Shown one piece after another: positions 44,380 through 52,759 of a DNA stretch of 64,000 nucleotides (its first letter is position 1; each line of letters starts with the position of its first letter). The translations under genes and the position numbers were made by a program. The notes below the pieces were generated by a model that saw nothing but the letters and a program-made list of their open reading frames with translations, was not told the DNA's origin and did not search any database. Origin of the DNA: Pseudochelatococcus lubricantis (GTDB lineage Bacteria > Pseudomonadota > Alphaproteobacteria > Rhizobiales > Beijerinckiaceae). Where the stretch lies: assembly GCF_011762225.1 (NCBI RefSeq), contig NZ_JAASQI010000007.1, positions 186,001-250,000 of the forward strand, in the 5' to 3' direction.

Positions 44380-44797
44380 TCAGGTGGAAGAACGGCTCGC
44401 CGAGGCGGCTGATGCCCTGAAGCGCCTGCCTGATGCGAAAGGTCAGGGGTATTTCAGCACCTGGCCGCAGATCGTGTACGAGTTCGCGGATCTCGTCGGC
44501 CAGGAGCCCCCACGACTGCGCCGCCCCCCGCCGTCGCCTGCCGCCATCTCGCGGATGGAAAAGACCTTCGACTGGTTCGCCTGGCTGGAGCCGGAAGACG
44601 CCAAGCTCGTCTGGGCGCGCGCCGAGGGCACACCGTGGAAGCCCATCTGCTGGCGCTTCGGGCTGTCGCGCGCAACGGCGCACCGCCGCTGGGAGTACGC
44701 GCTGAGCGTCATCACGTGGCGGCTCAATGGACGGCGGCCACCCGCGAAGCGCTCGCAGCGATTCGTGGTCGATGCGACGCGGCGCGTGTCAAGCTGA
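44360..44797 (+). CDS. DUF6362 protein with helix-turn-helix
   Basis: A 145-aa protein. The C-terminal half has a sigma-region-4/terminase-like helix-turn-helix (WARAEGTPWKPICWRFGLSRATAHRRWEYALSVI). Proteins of this type lie at the end of early operons in alphaproteobacterial prophages and may activate late genes. A triplet of 15-bp repeats begins ten bases after its stop and could be its target. Confidence 0.75.
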   Translation: MDVWTRDQVEERLAEAADALKRLPDAKGQGYFSTWPQIVYEFADLVGQEPPRLRRPPPSPAAISRMEKTFDWFAWLEPEDAKLVWARAEGTPWKPICWRFGLSRATAHRRWEYALSVITWRLNGRRPPAKRSQRFVVDATRRVSS

Positions 44798-45175
44798 ATG
44801 CATCTCGTGAGACAATTTTCAGTGAGACATTTCCCGGCGAGACATAACGGCCCGAATTCGCGTATCCCGGTGGCATGTTCGCGAGAGGCGCATCCGAAGC
44901 GGCCCGGCTGACGCGTTTGGTTCCTTCCCGGCGGATACCCTATGCGGGAGGGCGCGGCGCGAAACGTCGCTAGCGGCAGGCCGGATTTTTTGGGAAGCCA
45001 CCCGGAGTCCAGCGCCTTTCATGGCCGCTCCGAAGTCCCGACGAACACAAGCATTTTGCCTCGTAGCCGCCTGCCACGCCTGGACCCTTCGCGGAGTCCG
45101 GCTCGGTATCCGGCATCCAGCGGCCAGCGGATATCCACCTTGGCACATGCCGCCAGATAATCAGTAGGAACCCGC
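44798..45175. other. Intergenic region between early and modification genes
   Basis: No gene is supported in 378 bases. The first part carries the three 15-bp direct repeats (44807-44851). A short GATTTTTTGG run near 44990 is not backed by a strong stem. Confidence 0.5.
44807..44851. repeat. Three tandem 15-bp repeats (GTGAGACA motif)
   Basis: GTGAGACA at 44807, GTGAGACA at 44822 and GCGAGACA at 44837, exactly 15 bp apart, so all on the same third of alternate helix turns. The remainder of each unit is AT-rich in the first two. It may be an operator or activator array, possibly for the adjacent helix-turn-helix protein. Confidence 0.7.
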
Positions 45176-45952
45176 ATGACGTTCGCGCTCGATGCGTTCA
45201 ACGCGCCTGGGACGGCGGTGGCGTTGGTCCAGCGCTCGCATGTGAAGAACCGGCGGATGCGCCTTCGCAGTTGCCCGGACTGCGGCAGGATCGATGAGGT
45301 CAGGGCCGACAACCTTGCGCCACGATGCCGACGATGTGCGGGTCGCCCGATGCTGGAGATGGGACGCGAACTAAAATCCGCGGGACGGAATCGTGAAACG
45401 TGCCAGCATTGCCGGATCGACTTTCCGGCACCTCCCAGCAGCCGCCAGAAGTTCTGCAGCCGGGCGTGCCGGGTTGCCGCGCGGTCGACCGAACGGACCT
45501 GCACGACCTGCGGCACTGAGTTTCGCATTGCGCGGTCGATCCTGTCTGGACGAAGCAACTCTTGCGGGCGCTTCTGCTCCCGGCCTTGCTACGAGCGTCA
45601 CCTCTGCCGCACGCCCCGCATTCGCGGACGGGGATCACGCTGGGTTGCTGTTCGACGGGAAGCGCTCCGGCTGACACCGTTCTGCGCCTGCTGCGGCGGG
45701 CGAAAGCACCTCCAGGTGCACCACATCATTCCGTTCCGCCTCACGCAGGACAATTCGCAAACCAATCTCATCCCGCTTTGCCGCGTCTGCCACAAGCGGG
45801 TGGAGACGGTGTTTCACAATATCGAAGCCGCGGCTCCGCCGATCCCGCTCACCAAGCTGGTTTTGTTCTGCAGCATTCATGCGATGCGGACGGTAACCCT
45901 CCACAAGCTCAAGGCCTTGAAATCAGATGCTTCACACCGCGCTGCAGCTTGA
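45176..45952 (+). CDS. HNH endonuclease with multiple zinc knuckles
   Basis: A 258-aa protein. Several Cys-x2-Cys pairs before the nuclease (CPDCG...CRRC; CQHC...CSRAC; CTTCG...CSRPC) form two or three zinc-ribbon-like modules. The C-terminal HNH domain is CACCGGRKHLQVHHIIPFRL and NLIPLCRVCHKRVE. HNH enzymes near the terminase help phage DNA packaging or act as homing-type endonucleases; this one is followed by a methyltransferase gene, so it could also work with it. It overlaps the methylase gene by 26 bases. Confidence 0.85.
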   Translation: MTFALDAFNAPGTAVALVQRSHVKNRRMRLRSCPDCGRIDEVRADNLAPRCRRCAGRPMLEMGRELKSAGRNRETCQHCRIDFPAPPSSRQKFCSRACRVAARSTERTCTTCGTEFRIARSILSGRSNSCGRFCSRPCYERHLCRTPRIRGRGSRWVAVRREALRLTPFCACCGGRKHLQVHHIIPFRLTQDNSQTNLIPLCRVCHKRVETVFHNIEAAAPPIPLTKLVLFCSIHAMRTVTLHKLKALKSDASHRAAA

Positions 45953-47237
45953 AGACTGGCCCATCGGCCGGCTGATCGAATATGACCGCAACCCGCGCAA
46001 GAACGATGATGTTGTCGACCGGATGGCGCAGGCCATCGTGGAATTCGGGTTTCGCATTCCGATTGTCGCGCGCAGTGACGGGCTGGTTGTCGACGGGCAC
46101 CTCCGGCTCAAGGCGGCACGGCTGCTTGGCCTTGACAGCGTGCCCGTGGTCCTGGCGGACGAGTTGTCGGAAACCCAGATTAGGGCGTTCCGTTTGCTCG
46201 CCAACCAGTCGGCGAATTGGGCCGAGTGGGACGATGCGCTGCTTTCCGGTGAGCTTCAGGAACTCGTCGCCGATGATTTCGACCTGTCGCTGATCGGCTT
46301 TTCCGATGGCGAGCTCGACCGGCTGCTCGCGTTCGAGCCGGGCGCCGAGACCTCCGATGCTACAGGCGTCGCCCCCGTCGTTATCCCGGAACCGCCGCGC
46401 AATCCGGCATCTCGCCTCGGCGATCTGTGGACGCTGGGCGATCACCGGCTGCTCTGCGGCGACAGCACGAGTGCCGCCGATGTCCGCCGCCTGATGAATG
46501 GCCAGCGGGCGATCCTGTTCGCCACCGACCCGCCTTATCTCGTCGACTACGACGGCTCGAACCATCCGACCCGCAACAAGGACTGGTCGCCATCCTACGG
46601 CGTCACCTGGGATGACAGCAGCCAGGGCGCGGAGCTATATGACGGCTTCATCGCGGCGGCCGTTGCCGAGGCGATCGCGGAAGACGCCGCCTGGTATTGC
46701 TGGCACGCCTCGCGCCGCCAGGCGATGCTGGAAGCCTGCTGGGAGAAGGCGGGCGCGTTCGTCCATCAGCAGATCATCTGGGTGAAGGACCGCGGAGTTC
46801 TGACCCGGTCGCACTACCTCTGGAAGCACGAGCCCTGCTTCATGGGCTGGATCAAGGGCAAGCGCCCGCCGAAGGTGGCCGAGGAAACGCTGCCCTCGAC
46901 ATGGGCGCTACCGAGTTTCGCCAAGGACGATCGACCAGATCACCCGACGCCGAAACCGCTCGATGCCTTCGGTATCCCGATGCGTCAGCATGTGGCGCGG
47001 GGCGGGCTTTGCTACGAGCCGTTTTCCGGTTCAGGTTCGCAGATCATGGCGGGCGAAGCCAATGGCCGCCGTGTCTTCGCGATGGAGATCAGCCCGGCTT
47101 ATGTCGATGTCGCCATCGAGCGCTGGCAGGCCGACACCGGACGCGAGGCGATCCTCGACGGCGACGGACGGACCTTCTCGCAGGTGAGGACCGAGCGGTT
47201 CGGCGAGACCGCGCATCTTCAGGACCCGGCCGCATGA
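45927..47237 (+). CDS. ParB-domain DNA methyltransferase (beta-class, N4/N6)
   Basis: A 436-aa phage methylase. An N-terminal ParB/Srx-like domain (IEYDRNPRKNDDVVDRMAQAI; VVDGHLRLKAARLLG) is followed by the methylase, with catalytic DPPY (about residue 210) before the SAM-binding YEPFSGSGS (about 370): the order of beta-class enzymes. Common in phages, it modifies phage DNA to evade restriction, probably at a short target not readable here. It starts inside the HNH gene. Confidence 0.92.
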   Translation: MLHTALQLEDWPIGRLIEYDRNPRKNDDVVDRMAQAIVEFGFRIPIVARSDGLVVDGHLRLKAARLLGLDSVPVVLADELSETQIRAFRLLANQSANWAEWDDALLSGELQELVADDFDLSLIGFSDGELDRLLAFEPGAETSDATGVAPVVIPEPPRNPASRLGDLWTLGDHRLLCGDSTSAADVRRLMNGQRAILFATDPPYLVDYDGSNHPTRNKDWSPSYGVTWDDSSQGAELYDGFIAAAVAEAIAEDAAWYCWHASRRQAMLEACWEKAGAFVHQQIIWVKDRGVLTRSHYLWKHEPCFMGWIKGKRPPKVAEETLPSTWALPSFAKDDRPDHPTPKPLDAFGIPMRQHVARGGLCYEPFSGSGSQIMAGEANGRRVFAMEISPAYVDVAIERWQADTGREAILDGDGRTFSQVRTERFGETAHLQDPAA

Positions 47238-47476
47238 AGCAATCGCGCGCCATGTCGCTGGCCGAGTCTCTCGTCAACGTCGCGGTAGGCTATGGGCTTG
47301 CCGTCGTCACACAGCTGCTCGTCTTTCCCCTGTTCGGGCTGCACACGACACTTGCCGAGAATATGACGATCGGCGCGATCTTCACCGCAGTGTCGATCGG
47401 CCGATCCTATTGCCTTCGAAGAATATTCGAGGGACTGCGCGTATGCCGGGAGATCAAGGAAGCCGCCGAGGCCTGA
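47234..47476 (+). CDS. Small membrane protein (DUF7220-like)
   Basis: An 80-aa protein with two predicted membrane segments (AESLVNVAVGYGLAVVTQLLVF and MTIGAIFTAVSIGRSYCL) and a charged C terminus (RIFEGLRVCREIKEAAEA). Its ATG overlaps the methylase stop by four bases. Found next to methylase genes in related phages; role unknown. Confidence 0.75.
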   Translation: MKQSRAMSLAESLVNVAVGYGLAVVTQLLVFPLFGLHTTLAENMTIGAIFTAVSIGRSYCLRRIFEGLRVCREIKEAAEA

Positions 47477-47501
47477 CCTCGACGGCTTTGGAATGTTCGA
47501 G

Positions 47502-48062
47502 TCAGACGATCCGGTACACCCGTCCGCGCGCTTCAACCTTTTCCGATGTGACATCGAGCCCGAACTTCTTCTTGAGTGCTCCGGCAATCGCGCCGCGCAC
47601 CGTGTGGGCCTGCCAGCCGGTAGCGGCTGTAATTTCCTCGATGGTTGCGCCTTCCGGCGCGCGCAGCATGGCGATCAGCGCGGACTGCTTGGTCCCGGCG
47701 CGTGGCGTGCGCGTCGATTGCGCGGCTTCGGAAGCAGCGTCCGGCGTGGGATCCGCCTTCGGCGCTTCGGTCGTGATCGTGGGCGCGGTTTCGGCATCAT
47801 CCGGCTCGATCCCGATAGCGGCAAGGCCAGCATCGGTCGCGACCAGCGTCGTTCCGTGGCCGTCACCGGTTTCGCGCCAGAGCGGTTCGCCCCGGCGTGA
47901 GTTTGCTTCGACCTCTTCGATCAGCCCCTTCGCGATCATCGCGCCGACGACCTTGGCGGCTGCTCCTCCCCGCAGGCTGTCGGGCAGCGGCAGGGCAATG
48001 CGCTCGGGCCGCTGTGCGGCGGCGCTCAGGATTATGGCTTGGGTGTCGGAAAGCTGTGTCAT
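47502..48062 (-). CDS. DUF3489 protein
   Basis: A 186-aa protein. The N-terminal part (LSDTQAIILSAAAQRPERIALPLPDSL...AKVVGAMIAKGLIEEV) is a winged-helix-like domain; the linker is Ala/Thr/Pro-rich, and the C-terminal DUF3489 segment reads GTKQSALIAMLRAPEGATIEEITAATGWQAHTVRGAIAGALKKKFG, another winged-helix fold. Probably a phage DNA-binding regulator. It and the next small gene are the only minus-strand genes inside the phage, converging with the methylase operon. Confidence 0.9.
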   Translation of the reverse strand: MTQLSDTQAIILSAAAQRPERIALPLPDSLRGGAAAKVVGAMIAKGLIEEVEANSRRGEPLWRETGDGHGTTLVATDAGLAAIGIEPDDAETAPTITTEAPKADPTPDAASEAAQSTRTPRAGTKQSALIAMLRAPEGATIEEITAATGWQAHTVRGAIAGALKKKFGLDVTSEKVEARGRVYRIV

Positions 48063-48115
48063 CGGAACCTCCAGTTCGAGAGCGCCGCGACCATCGCGGG
48101 GCTTCTACGAGGCCA

Positions 48116-48135
48116 AGCCCCGCAAGCGCGGGGCT
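48116..48135. terminator. Hairpin between the two minus-strand phage genes
   Basis: AGCCCCGC-AAGC-GCGGGGCT, an 8-bp GC stem with 4-base loop and no T-tract. It may be an attenuator or mRNA stability element upstream of the DUF3489 gene. Confidence 0.4.
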
Positions 48136-48154
48136 GGCGCGACGGTCGACTGGA

Positions 48155-48376
48155 TCATTCGGCGTGTTCGCCTTCGCGGAAGGCGCTGTCGGTGATGCGC
48201 TTGAGCAGTTCGGCGTAGTGGGCAAGCGTCCCGACATGGCCCCAATGCACCTCGTCCGGATGAACGTCGAAATGGTCGTCGCTCAGGGCGACAAGTCGCG
48301 CCAGCATGGCGTCGATCTCGACCTTGCGGGCGATGAAAGCGTCGAGGGCCTGGGCGTTCTTGGTGCGGCTGGTCAT
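48155..48376 (-). CDS. Small conserved protein upstream of DUF3489
   Basis: A 73-aa helical acidic protein (FIARKVEIDAMLARLVALSDDHFDVHPDEVHWGHVGTL) that recurs together with DUF3489 genes in alphaproteobacterial phages. No catalytic motif. It starts 95 bases before the rightward terminase operon and is divergent from it. Confidence 0.7.
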   Translation of the reverse strand: MTSRTKNAQALDAFIARKVEIDAMLARLVALSDDHFDVHPDEVHWGHVGTLAHYAELLKRITDSAFREGEHAE

Positions 48377-48471
48377 CCGGGGTCTCCTTGGTTCGTGACC
48401 CCATACAGGCTCTGTCCCGGACGCTTATCAAGGCAATAAGTGCATCAAATCATTATGTTTTTGGAGCTGAC

Positions 48472-49035
48472 ATGCAGGGCATGAGCGAGCGCCAGTACGC
48501 GTCCCATGTCGGCCTGTCGCGGGGCGCGATCCAGAAGGCGAGGATGTCGGGACGGCTCGTCCTGCATGCCGATGGTTCGATCGATGCGCGGGCCAGCGAT
48601 GCGCGCCGCGCGTCGATGACCGACCCCTCGAAGCAGCGTCGTGATGGAGCCGAGGCCAAGCTGAAGCCCGTCCCCGATGCGGCCTTGTCCGCAGTCGGCG
48701 ACACGCTGCGCGAAAGCGGGATCGCGCCATCGCCGGCTGGCGGCGGGACCACGTTTCTCCAGGCCAAGACCGCCAACGAGGTGCTGAAGGCTCAGGAACG
48801 GCGTCTGCGTCTGCAGCGCATGAAGGGCGAGGTCATCGACCGAGCGCGGGCGACGGCGCTTGTTTTCCGACTGGCGCGCGAGGAGCGCGATGCATGGGCG
48901 AACTGGCCGGCACGGATCGCGGCACTGATGGCAGCGGAACTCGGCCTCGAAGCGCACGCGATGCAAAAGGTTCTGGAGACCCATGTCCGAGCGCACCTCG
49001 CCGATCTCGCCGAGGTCGCCACAGATTTTCGCTGA
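48472..49035 (+). CDS. Terminase small subunit-like protein
   Basis: A 187-aa protein. The start MQGMSERQYASHVGLSRGAIQKARMSGRLVLHADGSID is a helix-turn-helix as in Nu1-type terminase small subunits, followed by a long helical region (LKAQERRLRLQRMKGEVIDRARATALVFRLAREERDAW). It likely recognises the phage packaging site. Its ATG at 48472 has TTGGAGC upstream; it overlaps the large subunit gene by 53 bases. Confidence 0.8.
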   Translation: MQGMSERQYASHVGLSRGAIQKARMSGRLVLHADGSIDARASDARRASMTDPSKQRRDGAEAKLKPVPDAALSAVGDTLRESGIAPSPAGGGTTFLQAKTANEVLKAQERRLRLQRMKGEVIDRARATALVFRLAREERDAWANWPARIAALMAAELGLEAHAMQKVLETHVRAHLADLAEVATDFR

Positions 49036-51013
49036 CGCGGACCGTCGGTCAGAGGAGCTTTTCGCCTTCGAAGGCGTCGATGCGCTCGTCCAAGCCTGGC
49101 GCGATGGGCTCACGCCCGATCCTACGCTTACCGTGGCGGAATGGGCGGATCGGCATCGGTTCCTGAGCCCCCGCGCTTCGGCCGAGCCCGGGCGGTATCG
49201 CACCGATCGCACACCCTACATGCGCGCCATCATGGATGCGCTGTCGCCCGGCAACGCCGCGCGCCGCATCGTCTTCATGAAGGCGGCGCAGGTCGGCGCG
49301 ACCGAGGCCGGCAACAACTGGATCGGCTACGTCATCCACCATGCGCCGGGACCCATGCTCGCGGTCCAGCCGACGGTGGAACTGGCGAAGCGCTTCTCGC
49401 GCCAACGCATCGATCCGCTCATTGCGGAAAGCCCGGTGCTGCGCGAGCGCGTCAAGCCGCAGCGCTCGCGCGACGCCGGCAACACGGTTCTGTCGAAGGA
49501 GTTCCCGGCGGGGCTTCTGGTCATCACCGGCGCCAACAGCGCGGTCGGCCTGCGCTCGATGCCGGCGCGCTACCTGTTTCTCGACGAGGTCGATGCCTAT
49601 CCCCCTTCCGCCGACGAGGAAGGCGATCCTGTCGCCTTGGCCGAGGCCCGGACGCGCACGTTCTCCTGGCGCTCGAAGGTCTTTCTCACCTCGACGCCGA
49701 CGATCCATGGCGTGTCGCGGATCGAGCGCGAGTTCGAGGCGAGCGACCAGCGACGCTACTTCGTGGCGTGCCCGCATTGCGATCACCGCCAGTGGCTCCG
49801 CTTCGAGCGTCTGCGCTGGGAGAAGGGTCAACCGCATACGGCACACTACTCTTGCGAAGCCTGTGAGGGCCGGATCGAGGAACATCACAAGACGGCCCTG
49901 ATGATGTCCGGCGAATGGCGACCGACGCGCGATAATGCGCATTCGGGAACGGTCGGATACCATCTCTCGGGGCTCTATTCGCCGGTGGGCTGGCTCTCAT
50001 GGGCTGACATCGCCCGAATGTGGGACGCTGCGCAGACCAGCGACGAAGCCAAGCGCAGCTTCAAGAACGGCGTCCTCGGCGAGACCTGGATCGAGACCGG
50101 CGAAGCACCGGACTGGCAGCGGCTCTACGAGCGGCGCGAGCCATGGCGCATCGGCACGGTGCCGAGCGGCGGCCTGTTCCTCACGGCGGGCGCAGACATC
50201 CAGAAAGACCGCATCGAAGTCTCGATCTGGGCCTGGGGTCGCCGGCTCGCGAGCTGGCTCGTGGACCACATCGTCATCCCCGGCGGCCCGGACAGCGCCG
50301 AGGCTTGGGCGGCTCTGACGGTTCTCCTTGGCCAGACATGGCCGCACGCCCATGGCGTTCGGCTGAGCCTGTCGAAACTCGCGATCGACACAGGGTTCGA
50401 AGCGCCCGCCGTCTATGCATGGGCGCGCCAGCAGGGATTTGCGCAGGTCATTCCCATCAAGGGCGTCGAAGGCTTCAATCGCACGGCGCCGGTGACAGGC
50501 CCGTCCTTTGTCGATGCGACGGAAGGCGGCCGCAAGATCCGCCGCGGCGCGCGGCTCTGGACGATCGCCGTCGCAACATTCAAGGCCGAGACCTATCGCT
50601 TTCTGCGGTTGTCGAAGCCGACCGACGAGGATGCGGCGGACGGAGCGCAGGGTCCGGCCGGGCTTGTGCACTTGCCCCAGGGCGTTGACGCCGAATGGGT
50701 GAAGCAACTCGTGGCCGAGCATCTTGTGACCGTCACCACCAAGCGCGGCTTCCAGAAGCTCGAATGGCAGAAGGTGCGCGAACGCAACGAGGCGCTGGAC
50801 TGCCGGGTCTATGCCCGCGCCGCCGTCTGGATCGCCGGAGCCGATCGCTGGTCCGACGAGAAGTGGCGAGACCTCGAAGATCAGGTCGGCCCGCAGCCTG
50901 CGGACACTGACGACACGCAATCGAACATCGAAGCCGGGCGTCTCGCCCGTCCAAACCCGCCATCCACCAAGCGGCAGAGCGACTGGCTCGGCCCGCGCGG
51001 GAAGTGGTTCTGA
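48983..51013 (+). CDS. terL: Phage terminase large subunit (lambda gpA/GpA family)
   Basis: A 676-aa DNA-packaging motor. The ATPase half contains FMKAAQVGATEAGNNW (variant Walker A) and YLFLDEVDAYP (Walker B); a zinc-ribbon-like insert (CPHCDHRQW...CEACEG) follows. The nuclease half starts near LFLTAGADIQKDRIEVSIWAWG and keeps acidic residues including LAIDTGFEAPAVYAW. Length and order match the lambda GpA family. It cuts concatemers at cos and drives DNA into the prohead. Confidence 0.95.
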   Translation: MSERTSPISPRSPQIFADADRRSEELFAFEGVDALVQAWRDGLTPDPTLTVAEWADRHRFLSPRASAEPGRYRTDRTPYMRAIMDALSPGNAARRIVFMKAAQVGATEAGNNWIGYVIHHAPGPMLAVQPTVELAKRFSRQRIDPLIAESPVLRERVKPQRSRDAGNTVLSKEFPAGLLVITGANSAVGLRSMPARYLFLDEVDAYPPSADEEGDPVALAEARTRTFSWRSKVFLTSTPTIHGVSRIEREFEASDQRRYFVACPHCDHRQWLRFERLRWEKGQPHTAHYSCEACEGRIEEHHKTALMMSGEWRPTRDNAHSGTVGYHLSGLYSPVGWLSWADIARMWDAAQTSDEAKRSFKNGVLGETWIETGEAPDWQRLYERREPWRIGTVPSGGLFLTAGADIQKDRIEVSIWAWGRRLASWLVDHIVIPGGPDSAEAWAALTVLLGQTWPHAHGVRLSLSKLAIDTGFEAPAVYAWARQQGFAQVIPIKGVEGFNRTAPVTGPSFVDATEGGRKIRRGARLWTIAVATFKAETYRFLRLSKPTDEDAADGAQGPAGLVHLPQGVDAEWVKQLVAEHLVTVTTKRGFQKLEWQKVRERNEALDCRVYARAAVWIAGADRWSDEKWRDLEDQVGPQPADTDDTQSNIEAGRLARPNPPSTKRQSDWLGPRGKWF

Positions 51014-51022
51014 GGATATGTC

Positions 51023-51232
51023 ATGGCCTGGACGACCGACGAACTCGATGCGCTGAAGCGCGCCTATGCCAGCGGTACGCTCCGGGTCAGCTATGACGGC
51101 AAGACAGTCGAGTATGGCTCGGCGGATGACCTGCTGAAGCGGATCCGCACCATCGAGGCCGAGATCACCGCATCCTCCGGCGTGCCGCGCGCCATCGCGG
51201 GCTATGCCGGGTTCGGACGAGGCGACCGGTGA
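51023..51232 (+). CDS. gpW-like head-tail joining protein
   Basis: A 69-aa protein (DELDALKRAYASGTLRVSYDGKTVEYGSADDLLKRIRTIEAEI), a gpW-family small protein that in lambda fits between portal and tail. Its position between terminase and portal genes is the lambda order. The portal gene begins four bases before its stop. Confidence 0.88.
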   Translation: MAWTTDELDALKRAYASGTLRVSYDGKTVEYGSADDLLKRIRTIEAEITASSGVPRAIAGYAGFGRGDR

Positions 51233-52749
51233 GCCAGATCACCTTCCTCGACCGGATGGTGGCGTGGGCCGCACCCGAGGCAGGCGTGAGGCGGGCGCTC
51301 GCGCGGCGCAGCTTCGAGGCGCTGAGCGCCAAGATCCCTGGCCATGCCCGTGGCTATGACGGCGCAGCCAAGGGACGGCGCACGGACGGATGGAAAACGG
51401 CGGGAACATCGGCTGATGCCGAGATCGCCGCCGCCAGCGGCCTGTTGCGGGATCGCATGCGCGATCTCACCCGCAACAATCCGCATGCGGCGAAGGCTGT
51501 CTCGGTGCTGGTCAACAACATCGTCGGCAGCGGCATCATTCCGCGCGCTGCGACGGGCGACGCCAGGCTCGACGAGACGGTGGACCGGCTTTGGACCGAG
51601 TGGACCGCCGCCTGCGACGCCGACGGGCAACTCGACATCTTCGGGCTGCAGACCCTGGCGGTAAGGGAAATGATCGAGGCTGGCGAAGTCCTGATCCGCC
51701 GCCGCCCGCGACGTCTCAGCGATGGTCTGGCCGTGCCGCTCCAGGTCCAGATTATCGAAGCCGATCTCCTCGACAACACCCGCAACGGCGATCTCGCCGA
51801 TGGCGGGCGGTTGCTTCAGGGCATCGAATTCGATCCCTTGGGCCGACGCCGCGCCTATTGGCTTTATGCCCAGCACCCTGGCGACGCGGTCGTCACCATG
51901 CGGCGGCGTCTGGAGAGTCTCGCCATCCCGGCGAGCGACGTGCTGCATCTTTACGAGAAGCAGCGCACGCAGGTCCGAGGCGTCCCGTGGGGCACGCCGG
52001 TGATGCGGGCGCTGCGCGATCTCGATGACTGGACGCAAGCCGAACTGGTCCGGAAGAAAACGGAAGCCTGTGTCGTCGGCATCGTGCTTGGCGCCGACGA
52101 AGCCGATCAGGGGATTGCCCCTTCGGTGGTCGACGCCGACGGCAACCGCGTCGAACAGTTCGAGCCCGGGCTGATCGCCTATGCGCGCGGCGGCAAGGAC
52201 ATCCGCTTCAATCAGCCTGCGACGACAGTGGGCGTGGGCGAATGGCTGCGCGCGCAACTTCACATCGTGGCGGCAGGATTCCGCATGCCCTACGAGCTGC
52301 TGACCGGTGACCTCAGCCAGGTCAATTATTCATCGATCCGGGCAGGGCTCGTGGAGTTTCGCCGCCTGATCGACGCCGTCCAATGGCAGATCGTCATCCC
52401 GGTTCTCTGCCAGCCCATGTGGGTCTGGTTCTGCCAGGCCGCGTGGGCAGCCGGGAAGTTGCCACGCCCGGACATTGCGGTCGAATGGTCGCCGCCACGT
52501 TTCGAAGCCGTGGACCCGCTGAAGGACGCGATGGCCGATCTCTTGGCGTTGCGCTCGGGTACCATGTCGCTGGCGCAGGCCATCGCGCGTCAAGGCCACA
52601 ACCCGGACGCCGTGCTCGCCGAGATCGCCGCGATGAACGCCAAGATCGACGCCCTCGGGCTCATCTTCGACAGCGATCCACGCCGCGTGACGAAAACCGG
52701 CGTGATGCAGGCTGACACGACCGGCCAACCCATCAATCCCGACACCTGA
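51229..52749 (+). CDS. Phage portal protein (lambda family)
   Basis: A 506-aa lambda-type portal: LLRDRMRDLTRNNPHAAKAVSVLVNNIVGSGI near the start, VLIRRRPR, LQVQIIEADLLD, VPWGTPVMRALRDLDDWTQAEL and FRMPYELLTGDLSQVNYSSIRAG. Twelve copies would form the channel for DNA entry. Full length; it overlaps the gpW-like gene by four bases. Confidence 0.94.
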   Translation: MSQITFLDRMVAWAAPEAGVRRALARRSFEALSAKIPGHARGYDGAAKGRRTDGWKTAGTSADAEIAAASGLLRDRMRDLTRNNPHAAKAVSVLVNNIVGSGIIPRAATGDARLDETVDRLWTEWTAACDADGQLDIFGLQTLAVREMIEAGEVLIRRRPRRLSDGLAVPLQVQIIEADLLDNTRNGDLADGGRLLQGIEFDPLGRRRAYWLYAQHPGDAVVTMRRRLESLAIPASDVLHLYEKQRTQVRGVPWGTPVMRALRDLDDWTQAELVRKKTEACVVGIVLGADEADQGIAPSVVDADGNRVEQFEPGLIAYARGGKDIRFNQPATTVGVGEWLRAQLHIVAAGFRMPYELLTGDLSQVNYSSIRAGLVEFRRLIDAVQWQIVIPVLCQPMWVWFCQAAWAAGKLPRPDIAVEWSPPRFEAVDPLKDAMADLLALRSGTMSLAQAIARQGHNPDAVLAEIAAMNAKIDALGLIFDSDPRRVTKTGVMQADTTGQPINPDT

Positions 52750-52759
52750 GCTTTTCACC

